Source: JAZNQN01 sp045590195 | Lineage (GTDB): Bacteria > Bacillota > Clostridia > UMGS1883 > UMGS1540 | Assembly (NCBI GenBank): GCA_045590195.1 | Contig: JAZNQN010000070.1 | Coordinates: 1 to 64,000 of the forward strand | DNA: 64,000 nt | Direction of reading: 5' to 3' | In this document: positions 51,468 to 58,930 of the stretch, in pieces | How the letters are laid out: every line of letters begins with the position of its first letter | How positions within the stretch are numbered: position 1 is the first letter of the stretch | Made by a program: the position numbers and the translations under genes | Notes under the pieces: model-generated | Seen by the model: the letters and a program-made list of their open reading frames with translations, nothing else | Database searches by the model: none | Told to the model about the DNA's origin: nothing

Positions 51468-51905
51468 ATGGGAAGTTTTATGGCAAATGCTTCTAACGTA
51501 GAAAGAAAATGGTACATCATCGATGCAGCCGGCAAACCAGTTGGTAGAGTTGCTACTTTGGCAGCAACACTTCTTCGCGGTAAACATAAAGCTACTTTTA
51601 CACCTCACGTTGACTGTGGTGATCACGTAGTTATTATCAATTCAGATCAGGCTGTATTTACAGGTAACAAATTAAATCAGAAAGTTTATTACAGACACAG
51701 CGGCTGGGTTGGTGGCCTTAAAGCTATCAAAGCAGACAAAATGATGAAAGAACGTTCTGACAGAGCAATGGAACTTGCAATTAAAGGCATGATTCCTGAC
51801 ACTACAATCGGTCGTAGTGCGCTTACAAGACTCAGAGTGTATAAAGATGCTCAGCATAACCACGCAGCTCAGAAACCTGAGATGTGGCCGGGTGAAATAA
51901 GATAA
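51468..51905 (+). CDS. rplM: 50S ribosomal protein L13
   Basis: A primary 23S rRNA-binding protein needed early in large-subunit assembly. The 145-residue product matches L13 throughout: KWYIIDAAGKPVGRVAT, LRGKHKATFTPHVDCGDHV, VFTGNKLNQKVYYRHSG, and RLRVYKDAQHNHAAQKPE. The start is ATG 51468 with GAGGAGGT upstream; it begins four codons before the usual MANASNVERKW start, which is also an ATG (51480) but lacks a site. It is co-transcribed with rpsI, 14 bp away, the invariant bacterial pair. Confidence 0.97.
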   Translation: MGSFMANASNVERKWYIIDAAGKPVGRVATLAATLLRGKHKATFTPHVDCGDHVVIINSDQAVFTGNKLNQKVYYRHSGWVGGLKAIKADKMMKERSDRAMELAIKGMIPDTTIGRSALTRLRVYKDAQHNHAAQKPEMWPGEIR

Positions 51906-51919
51906 GGAGGTAACAAGTT

Positions 51920-52315
51920 ATGGCAGATAAAAATCAGTTCTATGGAACAGGTAGAAGAAAAAAATCAGTTGCACGTGTTCGTCTTATCCCCGGTAAAGGT
52001 AACATTACTATAAACGGCAGGGATATTGATGATTACTTTGGTCTTGAAACTCTCAAGACTATCGTACGTCAGCCACTTGAAGTTATCGGCGCTGTAGGCA
52101 AATACGATGTTGTTTGTCTTGTAAACGGCGGTGGCGTTTCAGGTCAGGCCGGTGCAATTCGTCACGGTATTTCAAGAGCGCTTCTCGAAGCAGATGGTGA
52201 AAACAGACCAGAGCTTAAGAAAGCTGGCTTCTTAACACGTGACCCAAGAATGAAGGAGAGAAAGAAATACGGACTCAAAGCAGCAAGAAGAGCTCCACAG
52301 TTCTCAAAACGTTAA
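51920..52315 (+). CDS. rpsI: 30S ribosomal protein S9
   Basis: S9 binds the 3' domain of 16S rRNA, and its C-terminal tail reaches the P-site tRNA. The 131-residue product shows GTGRRKKSVARVRL, GRDIDDYFG, NGGGVSGQAGAIRHGI, and the conserved basic tail ending in PQFSKR. AAGGAGG precedes the ATG. The 3' end of rpsI is a known integration site for integrative elements in Firmicutes; accessory DNA begins directly after its terminator here, and the gene itself is intact. Confidence 0.98.
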   Translation: MADKNQFYGTGRRKKSVARVRLIPGKGNITINGRDIDDYFGLETLKTIVRQPLEVIGAVGKYDVVCLVNGGGVSGQAGAIRHGISRALLEADGENRPELKKAGFLTRDPRMKERKKYGLKAARRAPQFSKR

Positions 52316-52324
52316 ATTCATCAA

Positions 52325-52357
52325 AAAACCTTGGAACTATCACGGTTTCAAGGTTTT
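52325..52357 (+). terminator. terminator after rpsI
   Basis: A 14-bp stem with two G-U pairs (52325-52338 with 52344-52357) ends in a T-run. It separates the ribosomal operon from accessory DNA. Confidence 0.85.
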
Positions 52358-52364
52358 TATTTTG

Positions 52365-52490
52365 TTATGATTTGAAAAAGTACGAAAAACCAAAACAAAG
52401 CATTTTAAGGTTATTTTTGAGGTTATTTTCTGCTTTTCGGGTTACATTTTGGGTTACATTATTGTAGCCCCTATTCTTTTTTCTTTTCCT
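52365..52490 (-). pseudogene. possible C-terminal tail of a tyrosine integrase
   Basis: A short open stretch (about 41 codons) on the minus strand includes YNNVTQNVTRKAENNLK and ends in FGFSYFFKS. Polar NVT-type repeats of this kind occur after the catalytic tyrosine in some integrases of Clostridial elements, and such genes typically read toward an attachment site at a gene end such as rpsI. No catalytic residues remain and no start codon is present. The frame overlaps the 3' end of the next minus-strand gene. The call rests on resemblance and position only. Confidence 0.25.
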
Positions 52491-52629
52491 CAAGCCTCTT
52501 ATTTGTTTCTGGAGTTTCTTTTAACCCTTTTACAAAATCTAATGTTGCTACAGCTAAACTATCTCTCACATATTCTGGAATGAGTGATGTGTCAATTTTG
52601 ATTTCATTATCATAAGTTTTGTTGCTCAT
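52471..52629 (-). CDS. small element-associated protein
   Basis: A 52-residue acidic and lysine-rich protein (MSNKTYDNEIKID to KRLEEKKKE) with a predicted helical core, EYVRDSLAVATLDFVKGL. The start at 52629 follows the strong site GGGAGGTGAGG by several bases; a longer frame reaching to 52731 lacks one. An extended -10 promoter, TGATATAAT, lies upstream on the minus strand near 52700-52708. Small proteins like this are often found next to integrases of gut Firmicute elements, but I cannot name a family. It probably belongs to the element inserted behind rpsI. Confidence 0.55.
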   Translation of the reverse strand: MSNKTYDNEIKIDTSLIPEYVRDSLAVATLDFVKGLKETPETNKRLEEKKKE

Positions 52630-52759
52630 GCGTTTCCTCACCTCCCTCACTATTGTTTGTGTAATCACAGTATGTTTTTCTACATCTGATAGCAAAAGTA
52701 TTATATCACAAACATAATCCATATGTAGCAATTAAGAATAAATAGCGCGAATAAAATTA

Positions 52760-52852
52760 AGCAGGAAAAAGCTAAGGTGCGTTTTGCCACGCACCAAGCC
52801 TCAAACACCCACCGGCAGTGCCGTTGGATATGGTGCGGTTTTGGGAAAATGG
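52760..52852 (+). repeat. inverted repeat copy A
   Basis: Copy A matches a minus-strand copy at 58587-58699. Shared blocks are AGCAGGAAAAAGC (52760-52772), a 30-bp core at 52798-52827 differing at one base, and a degenerate TGGTG/GTTTTGG/AAAATG end. The two copies face each other and enclose the IbrB remnant, the tRNA-like structure and the SIR2 operon. Apart from this repeat, the next two features and a weak terminator, 52740-53228 holds no gene I can support. Confidence 0.75.
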
Positions 52853-52929
52853 TGCGGTTTGGATGTGCGGTTTCTGTGTAAGACCAATAACACCGACATT
52901 TATCGCCGCACATGTAAGAGGTGCATGTG

Positions 52930-52999
52930 CAAAAAGGTACTGGAAAATACAAATTAAAGTTCGCGGGCTCTCCGACCCCAAATTTCATTTAGTTAGTAA
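52930..52999 (+). repeat. second inverted homology, copy 1
   Basis: CAAAAAGGTACTG (52930-52942), CGCGGGCTCTCCGACCCC (52962-52979) and AGTTAGTAA (52991-52999) recur in the same order on the minus strand at 53412-53341. Spacers are 19 and 11 bp here versus 21 and 11 bp there. Both copies encode R-G-L-x-D-P in one frame, so they may be decayed copies of one gene end. Confidence 0.7.
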
Positions 53000-53079
53000 T
53001 AAAATTTTTTGGGTATTTCCGTTCCGCTTTCGGAAGTACATCACAAAATTTTACCTAAAACAGAGAAAATTGCATAAAA

Positions 53080-53114
53080 AAAGAGGGATATTGCTGCAAC
53101 AATACCCACTCTTT
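53080..53114 (-). terminator. terminator for minus-strand fragment
   Basis: A long stem with one mismatch and one bulge (53080-53093 with 53100-53114, loop CTGCAA) is followed on the minus strand by a T-run. It lies downstream of the minus-strand fragment 53229-53396. Confidence 0.5.
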
Positions 53115-53228
53115 AAACACATTACTCTTAATCTGTAATGCAAAGTTTTATTACAGTATAACAGATATAATTAAAAAAAGCAAGTTGTTACGGTTTTTTC
53201 TCAATTCATTTCGGTATTTGCCAAAATA

Positions 53229-53396
53229 TTACGCTTTTTCTCCGAATTGTTCCGTTAACCTCATATCGTTTTCTGTATGGTATTGTCTAAAGTACCATAC
53301 AAATTTTGTGTAATGCGTAACGAAATGACCGATTTTTGCCTTACTAACTGAGCTTTTTTCGGGGTCGACGAGCCCGCGGTGCTTGGGGGTGGGTCG
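53229..53396 (-). pseudogene. 5'-truncated gene fragment, homologous to copy 1 region
   Basis: An open 55-codon stretch on the minus strand begins right after a TGA stop and ends at TAA. The peptide (RPTPKHRGLVDPEKSSVSK... to LTEQFGEKA) has a protein-like composition with aromatic blocks such as FVTHYTKFVWYFRQYH. It has no start codon at its head. Its first half resembles the plus-strand translation near 52950-53070 (KVRGLSDPKFHLVSNKI). It lies downstream of the tRNA-like structure and the IbrB remnant, all on the minus strand, and is probably the decayed next gene of the same prophage module. I do not recognise the family. Confidence 0.4.
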
Positions 53397-53412
53397 TCAC
53401 AGTACCTTTTTG
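53341..53412 (-). repeat. second inverted homology, copy 2
   Basis: The minus-strand partner of 52930-52999. The central block CGCGGGCTCGTCGACCCC matches copy 1 at 16 of 18 positions. Together they could form a large cruciform, or record an inverted duplication of one gene's end. Confidence 0.7.
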
Positions 53413-53437
53413 ACCTCGAATCAGCTCTCATTTTTGC

Positions 53438-53494
53438 GCTGATGGCAGGACTTGAACCTGCATTGCCTGTCTCTTGCCATTGAGCTACATCAGC
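53438..53494 (-). other. tRNA-like structure lacking an anticodon arm
   Basis: Read on the minus strand, 57 nt fold as an acceptor stem GCTGATG/CATCAGC (7 of 7 bp), a D-like arm CTC-AATGGCAA-GAG, and a perfect T arm GCAGG-TTCAAGT-CCTGC with a canonical T loop. Only 9 nt stand where the anticodon arm and variable loop should be, so no anticodon exists. No CCA is encoded. It lies 70 bp downstream of the IbrB remnant on the same strand. It may be a deleted tRNA, a phage RNA, or an old attachment site. Confidence 0.65.
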
Positions 53495-53567
53495 ATATGT
53501 GTATATAACAAGGAGCAGACACGCAAGCTTTGTTATTCTGCCTACGCATCCGCTCCATTATTATTGG

Positions 53568-53876
53568 TTATACTCTCGCAAGTATCTCGGCTTTGCTATA
53601 CTCGTCTTTCTTTACCATAAGTTTTATAAACTCGTCTTTGCTAAAGTCCGACAATCTAAATATCTCTTCGGGTTTCATACCGAGTTGCTTGCTTATTTCT
53701 TTTACGCTCTTGCCCTCGTCCATGAGCTTCTTGACGATTGCTTTCATTGGCTCCAGAAGATGTGTACCACGCGCTCTATTGTGTGTGATAGTTCCGTACA
53801 TATCTTCCGATTCGTCCGAGTGTGCCACGATTACGACCGGCACCTTACCGCCGAGCTTTGTTTTGTAGTTCCTGAC
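53568..53876 (-). pseudogene. 5'-truncated IbrB/ParB-like gene
   Basis: The open frame carries the C-terminal part of a ParB-nuclease-like protein of the IbrB type: YKTKLGGKVPVVIVAHSD, MYGTITHNRARGTH and KQLGMKPEEIFRLSDFSKDEFIKLM. In phages such genes usually follow a phosphoadenosine-phosphosulfate-reductase-like gene. The N-terminal third is missing: the frame is closed by a stop at 53877-53879, exactly where a palindrome begins and unrelated AT-rich sequence takes over. The GTG at 53843 is the only internal start and has no good site, so expression is doubtful. Confidence 0.65.
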
Positions 53877-53878
53877 TC

Positions 53879-53897
53879 AATAACGAATATCGTTATT
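53879..53897. other. palindrome at the break point of the IbrB remnant
   Basis: AATAACGA and TCGTTATT (8 bp each) flank a 3-nt centre, followed by TTTT. It sits exactly where homology to IbrB ends, so it may mark the recombination junction; it could also be a weak terminator. Confidence 0.45.
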
Positions 53898-53971
53898 TTA
53901 TAACATTTACAGTAATTGCTAGATATATTTCTTAAAACATTGTGAATGGTGCTTGCAAGACAACGCCCCGA

Positions 53972-54000
53972 TTTACATTTTTGACAAAATATGATATAAT
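53972..54000 (+). promoter_or_regulatory. promoter of the SIR2 operon
   Basis: TTTACA (53972-53977) and TATAAT (53995-54000) are spaced by 17 bp. A second overlapping set, TTGACA (53981) with TCTAAT (54004), is also spaced by 17 bp. The 105-nt leader contains an 8-bp stem, 54024-54031 with 54057-54064, and GGAGGT before the start. Confidence 0.65.
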
Positions 54001-54104
54001 ATGTCTAATGCATACAATCTTGTATAACAAATAAAATGTGACTCGGTTCGGAGCGTTTTGTTATCTGGTTTTTTGCTTAATAGTTTTATTTTTGGAGGTA
54101 GTAT

Positions 54105-54827
54105 ATGGAGTCTAAAAAGATTAAATTTAATGGTGAAATCAAAGGGTTTCCGTTAATAAAAATAAAATCACGAGAGATTATTGATAAAATTCGCGCTGGC
54201 TCCTTTTATATGAGCAGCTTAAGAAAATATAGGGAAATGCACGCAGAATGTGGAGACGACACAATAGGCGATCCAAACGAAGGAAAGGTAATTATACATG
54301 ATGCTATGTTTGTGAGTGAAGAAATGGGGTTATGTGAGCAGGTAACCGACCAGCCTATTGCAACTGTTAATGAAAACGATTTTGTGTTTTGCATGTTTGG
54401 AGTAAATCCAAATAAACATGATAAATTTTTGTTTTCCGAGGAACAAAAGCAAAAATTAATAGGTTTTGATGATACAGCTATGATAGTTACAGATGTATAT
54501 GAATTCTGCAGAAGAATTGCAAAGGCTGCAGAAGAAAGAAATCTAAAAATAAGCAGTGGCTTTGTAAATTACTATGATGAAACAGTAGATAATGTTAATT
54601 TATATATAAATTTGATTACAAAAGGAACAGAAAATATAGTATTTCATAAAACCAAAAAATATGAATATCAGCAGGAATACAGATTCACAATTCCTAATAA
54701 TACTGGGGACGATTATTTAGAGTTGGACATTGGTGATATATCTGATATAACCGAAGTGTTTTCAACAGAAGAAATGTTTTCTGCAATTATAGAACGCAAA
54801 GCTAACCGTATTGAGGAGGGGTTATAA
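54105..54827 (+). CDS. 240-aa partner protein of the SIR2 gene
   Basis: A soluble 240-residue acidic protein with no signal peptide or membrane segment. I do not recognise it firmly. The N-terminal half has SREIIDKIRAGSFYMSSLRKYRE and GDPNEGKV, and the C-terminal half KTKKYEYQQEYRFTIPN, whose YxxxxEYRF pattern recalls DUF2971-type proteins that occur in defence islands. It may be a sensor, a regulator of the SIR2 enzyme, or a second effector. The ATG follows GGAGGT by 7 nt. Its stop TAA shares one base with the SIR2 start (TAATG), so the two are translated together and probably in fixed ratio. The promoter lies directly upstream. Confidence 0.75.
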   Translation: MESKKIKFNGEIKGFPLIKIKSREIIDKIRAGSFYMSSLRKYREMHAECGDDTIGDPNEGKVIIHDAMFVSEEMGLCEQVTDQPIATVNENDFVFCMFGVNPNKHDKFLFSEEQKQKLIGFDDTAMIVTDVYEFCRRIAKAAEERNLKISSGFVNYYDETVDNVNLYINLITKGTENIVFHKTKKYEYQQEYRFTIPNNTGDDYLELDIGDISDITEVFSTEEMFSAIIERKANRIEEGL

Positions 54828-57800
54828 TGGAAAATGCCGAAAGAGTTAATTCTAAGATTTTAGAATACATAAAAGAGATTGCATCCAAAATGAAAAACAA
54901 TCGCGCGGCAGTTATGGTAGGAGCCGGTTTTAGCAAAAACGCAGAAGCAATAACTCAAACAGACAAGGAGTTCTTAGATTGGAACGCCTTGGGAGATGAA
55001 TTTTTTAAAAAGGTAAACGGCCGTAGCCCGGATAAAGAAAAATATCTTAATGTATTAAAATTAGCAGAGGAAGTAGAGGCTGCATATGGACGGACGGTTT
55101 TAAATGAAATAATCAGAGACAGTTTGCCGGATGCTGATTATGCACCATCCAAATTACATGAAAAACTATTAAGCCTGAACTGGAAAGATGTTTTTACAAC
55201 AAATTATGATACTTTGCTTGAGCGTACCCAGGAAAGAATTACCGACAGGCACTATAGCATTATTGTGAATAAAGAAGATTTGATATATTCAGCAGAACCG
55301 AGAATTATTAAACTTCACGGTAGCTTCCCCTCAACTTTACCATTTATTATAACAGAAGAGGATTATAGGCAATATCCAAAGAAATCTGCAGTATTTGTAA
55401 ATACAGTTCAACAGACATTGATAGAGAATGTATTATGCTTAATTGGCTTTTCCGGAGACGATCCTAATTTCTTGCAATGGATTGGTTGGATTAGAGATAA
55501 CCTTGGGAAAGATATGGCTTCTAAAATTTACCTTATAGGAGTCTTTAATTTTTCAACTGCGCAGCTTAATTTGTTAAACAGTAGAAATATCGTAGTGCTT
55601 AACATGAAAAAATGTGAAGGCATAGTTGGACACAAGGATGGTTTAGAATTATTCTTAAATACCCTTAGCGATTTAACTAAGGAAAAAGACGAGAACAAAT
55701 GGCCAAAAGAAAATCAACATCATATTCACTTTGAAAAGGAAGGTGTTGAGGAGGCTATAAAATCTATTATAGCTGAATGGGAGGAATCTCGCAAAAGTTA
55801 TCCCGGGTGGTTTGTTCTTCCCCACGATAAAAGAGCATCTCTGTTAATGTATACAGAATTTTGTGATTTAGCGCTTATGCATATTCAAAAAGGGATAATA
55901 GATATAAATACATCGCTTAAATTTTTGTACGAATATAGTTGGAGAATTAGTAAATGTCTTCGTCCTATTTTAAAGCGAGAATTTAAAGCTTACGAAAAGG
56001 TGATTTTCTCTTTTAATCCGTTTCCTAATAAAATTTCCTTAAGTGATAACGAAATCCAATATCCTAAAAACATGCTCGATTGGGATACCTATGCGTACAT
56101 GTGGATTGAATTGCTACTAGATATGTTCCGTGCATATAGAGAAAACGGTCAATTTGGGAATCTTAATAGAATTGCTGATATTTTGGAAAAAGTAAAAGAT
56201 AACTTGACTAAAGAACAGCAAGCGAAATTACACTGTGAAACCGTAAGAAAGTATATGTTCCAGCTAAATATTACAGGTGCAAAAGAAGCATTAGAAAAAT
56301 GGCCGAGGAATATATCATTACCTGAATGGGAAATAAAGCGTGCAGGAATACTTATGGAACTTGGTGATGTTTCTCAAGCCTTTAAAGTGATTTCTGATGA
56401 ACTGAATTATATTAGAAAAGGTCATACTAAAGAAATAGATTATTACAAAATTTCCATAGAGGCATATTTAAAAATATTGGCATCTTACTGCAAGCAGGCA
56501 TTAGGAATTTATAATGAGGAATTTGAAATAAAAACAAAAGATATATTCAATCCTCATATAGAAACAAAATTATTTGAGGTGGCATTAAAAGAACGTCCAA
56601 AACCCGAATATGAAAAAGAAACTTTTGACCTGGGCAGAATTACACGCACAATAATATCAAGCGAGGATAAGAGCTATATCGAAGCATTTCAATTCATACG
56701 ATATTTTGAGGAAATTGGAATGCCGTTTAATTGCAATCATATTGTATCCTCAAAAAATGCGGGCATTGAGGCCATTAGCCGCATAACCCCATATTCAACA
56801 TTATGGTCCTTGATTTTACAGGTTAAAATTGCTGATACAAAGGTTATTGAAAATATTTGGAACAGAGAAGTCATTGCAGGTATGACTAATGACGAAATAG
56901 AAAATATGGGACAATTTTGTATATCAGCTCTACAAAATAATTTGGAAATTATCGAAAAAGGTGACCGTTGGAGAGAATCAAATTTTCAATTAGGTATTGC
57001 TGAAATAATGCCGGAAATTTTATCCCGACTCTGCACCCGAATGCCTGACAAGATGAAATTGCAAACGCTGGAGATTTTAAATACAATATATCAGACAAAT
57101 AACATTGGAAATTTTAAAAATCTAAAAAATCTTGCGCACAGACTGATAAAAAGCTTAAGCGAAAATATGAAAATAAAGCATTTTGATGTATTAACTAAAG
57201 TGTTCTTACGCATTCCTAAAAACGAAATCGAAAAAAGAGAATTAGGAGATATTTTTGATGAATTCTCCTATCAGGAAGGCAACAAGGATAAATTCAGTAG
57301 TGTTGAGGTAGATGCCGATACAACTGATGTACTGCTGCAACTGATAAATAAAGATGAAGGTCGAGAACTTGCACTTCAGAGATTGGCGTATTTCTATAAG
57401 TTTGGATTGTTGACCTCGGATGAAGCGGAACTGTTTAAAAACATTCTTTGGAGCAAAACGGACAAGTATGGTTTGCCGGAAATCCCTGATTTTTATTCTA
57501 AAAGTTATTTGTTTGATTTGCCGGTTCCTAAAGGCAAAGATATTAAAAAACTAATAAAAGAATATATCCTATCATTAGAAATACCCAAACAAACCAAAGG
57601 TATTACCTTGCGTCCTAATGGAAATAAATCGTTATTACTCTTAGAATTAGCTTTGTGCACCAATACCTTTGAAAACAAAAATGCTTTAAAATGGACAAGT
57701 GATGAAATAAAAATACTGTTAGATAAAATCATTGATGCGTGGGACAACGACAAACAGTATCTAATGAACGAAGATGAGCATGGATTAGATTTAGAGATTG

Positions 57801-58456
57801 CAGATATAGTTTATGATAAATATAATTCATTAGATAATGTTATATCACAAGTATTAATTTCTAATGAGTTTAATTTTGAGGACAGGGATACAATTCTAAA
57901 ATTTGCAAAAGACCTGCAGACATTCGGATTGCCATATATACAACTCAAAATTCTTATCGAAAAAGATATTCGTGCTTTCAATGAAATTTATAATACCATA
58001 TGCGGAAATGATGAAAGAAAATTTGTTTCTACATGTGATACGGTATATACATTGACCAGCATGAATGATAAGAATTACGAGCCGGAAATAATAAAAATGT
58101 TGGAAAAATTGTCATACATGATAAGAACGCGCAGAGCACCTGGGTTGACATCAATAATATATTTAATGCACAATCTTATATATAGCAATTTGTTGCCTGA
58201 AAACTCTGTGATTCTTGACAATATATTATTTGGTTTGGACTGTTTGCTTGAAGAAACAAAGTTAGATAATAACGCACTCAATTTAACGGTTAATCAATGT
58301 ATTAGTTTAAGGGTTGCAGCAAATTCGCTTGCATACATTATGTTTAAAAAGTATACTGACAACAATGATATATGCGAGCATTTGCTTCCGTGGAAAGAAA
58401 TAAGCAACGACTTGTCTGAGTTTTCAGAAGTGAGAAACAAATGGTTAGACATATAA
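54827..58456 (+). CDS. large SIR2-domain protein, probable defence-associated sirtuin
   Basis: A 1209-residue protein with a SIR2 domain at residues about 25-290 and a long, mostly helical C-terminus. NAD-binding and catalytic motifs are intact: GAGFSK (32-37), TTNYD (124-128, with N126), KLHGS (162-166, with H164) and GFSGDDPNF (207-215). The Asn and His are 38 apart, the same spacing I recall for the active-site pair of DSR2. SIR2 proteins of this size (DSR1, DSR2) deplete NAD+ on phage infection. After the domain, a YPGWFVLPHDKR block and helical repeat-like sequence (about 330-1209) probably sense an infection signal. GAGGGG precedes the ATG. The gene is complete, ends in a strong terminator, and sits among broken prophage genes. 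Confidence 0.88.
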   Translation: MENAERVNSKILEYIKEIASKMKNNRAAVMVGAGFSKNAEAITQTDKEFLDWNALGDEFFKKVNGRSPDKEKYLNVLKLAEEVEAAYGRTVLNEIIRDSLPDADYAPSKLHEKLLSLNWKDVFTTNYDTLLERTQERITDRHYSIIVNKEDLIYSAEPRIIKLHGSFPSTLPFIITEEDYRQYPKKSAVFVNTVQQTLIENVLCLIGFSGDDPNFLQWIGWIRDNLGKDMASKIYLIGVFNFSTAQLNLLNSRNIVVLNMKKCEGIVGHKDGLELFLNTLSDLTKEKDENKWPKENQHHIHFEKEGVEEAIKSIIAEWEESRKSYPGWFVLPHDKRASLLMYTEFCDLALMHIQKGIIDINTSLKFLYEYSWRISKCLRPILKREFKAYEKVIFSFNPFPNKISLSDNEIQYPKNMLDWDTYAYMWIELLLDMFRAYRENGQFGNLNRIADILEKVKDNLTKEQQAKLHCETVRKYMFQLNITGAKEALEKWPRNISLPEWEIKRAGILMELGDVSQAFKVISDELNYIRKGHTKEIDYYKISIEAYLKILASYCKQALGIYNEEFEIKTKDIFNPHIETKLFEVALKERPKPEYEKETFDLGRITRTIISSEDKSYIEAFQFIRYFEEIGMPFNCNHIVSSKNAGIEAISRITPYSTLWSLILQVKIADTKVIENIWNREVIAGMTNDEIENMGQFCISALQNNLEIIEKGDRWRESNFQLGIAEIMPEILSRLCTRMPDKMKLQTLEILNTIYQTNNIGNFKNLKNLAHRLIKSLSENMKIKHFDVLTKVFLRIPKNEIEKRELGDIFDEFSYQEGNKDKFSSVEVDADTTDVLLQLINKDEGRELALQRLAYFYKFGLLTSDEAELFKNILWSKTDKYGLPEIPDFYSKSYLFDLPVPKGKDIKKLIKEYILSLEIPKQTKGITLRPNGNKSLLLLELALCTNTFENKNALKWTSDEIKILLDKIIDAWDNDKQYLMNEDEHGLDLEIADIVYDKYNSLDNVISQVLISNEFNFEDRDTILKFAKDLQTFGLPYIQLKILIEKDIRAFNEIYNTICGNDERKFVSTCDTVYTLTSMNDKNYEPEIIKMLEKLSYMIRTRRAPGLTSIIYLMHNLIYSNLLPENSVILDNILFGLDCLLEETKLDNNALNLTVNQCISLRVAANSLAYIMFKKYTDNNDICEHLLPWKEISNDLSEFSEVRNKWLDI

Positions 58457-58463
58457 CCGTATT

Positions 58464-58494
58464 AAAGTCGCATCAAAATCGGTGCGGCTTTTTT
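58464..58494 (+). terminator. terminator of the SIR2 operon
   Basis: An 11-bp stem with two G-U pairs (58464-58474 with 58481-58491) and a 6-nt loop is followed by a T-run. It closes the operon 8 bp after the SIR2 stop. Confidence 0.8.
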
Positions 58495-58586
58495 CTCTAA
58501 ATAAGATTCAGGTGATAGATCACATTTTTACAGTCGACACCACCCAAAACACCACCCAAACCGCTAAACAATCGGCAAAACGGAGT

Positions 58587-58699
58587 CATTTTCACCAAAA
58601 CAGCACCAACCGTCCTTTTTTGACACCACCCCAACGGCACTGCCGGTGGGCGTTTGAGGCAGTTGTGGCGGCTCACCGACACCACTGCTTTTTCCTGCT
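58587..58699 (-). repeat. inverted repeat copy B
   Basis: The minus-strand partner of 52760-52852: core at 58631-58660 with 29 of 30 bases shared, and GCTTTTTCCTGCT at 58687-58699. It lies about 130 bp after the SIR2 stop. The rest of 58495-58846 has no gene I can support; it is GC-richer than the operon and contains several CACCACC stretches. Confidence 0.75.
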
Positions 58700-58846
58700 C
58701 AAATTTATTTTTTGATAATTGTGCAAATTTATATTTACAATCATCTCACAAAGGGCAAAAAAGCCAGTTGCAACACAAAGAAAAGTTCCCGGCCGATAAA
58801 CACTCGTCCGATATATAAAAGAGCTTTACAGGGCATTTAAGCCCTC

Positions 58847-58895
58847 AAAAACAAAAATACCTCTTACCGAGATATTTCACAAGGTAAGGGGTATT
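58847..58895 (-). terminator. terminator after the tape measure gene
   Basis: A 13-bp stem with one G-U pair (58856-58868 with 58883-58895) is followed on the minus strand by TTTTTGTTTTTG. It lies 35 bp past the tape-measure stop, so the prophage transcript ends here and no further tail gene is read. Confidence 0.75.
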
Positions 58896-58930
58896 AGTTT
58901 GTTTGATGAAATAAAGTTAAATTGGATTTA

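Noticed and set aside
52818..53138. Plus-strand open frame of 106 codons over the repeat region
   Set aside because: It starts inside repeat copy A, has no ribosome site and spans the second inverted repeat and a minus-strand terminator, so it is probably not translated as such.
53499..53903. Plus-strand open frames opposite the IbrB remnant
   Set aside because: They are complementary to a recognisable ParB-like frame and have no start signals of their own.
53981..54000. TTGACA and TATAAT as one promoter
   Set aside because: They are only 8 bp apart; each instead pairs with another box at 17 bp spacing.
58482..58715. Open frames on both strands over repeat copy B
   Set aside because: They cover the terminator and the inverted repeat, lack ribosome sites and show low-complexity CACC-derived residues.
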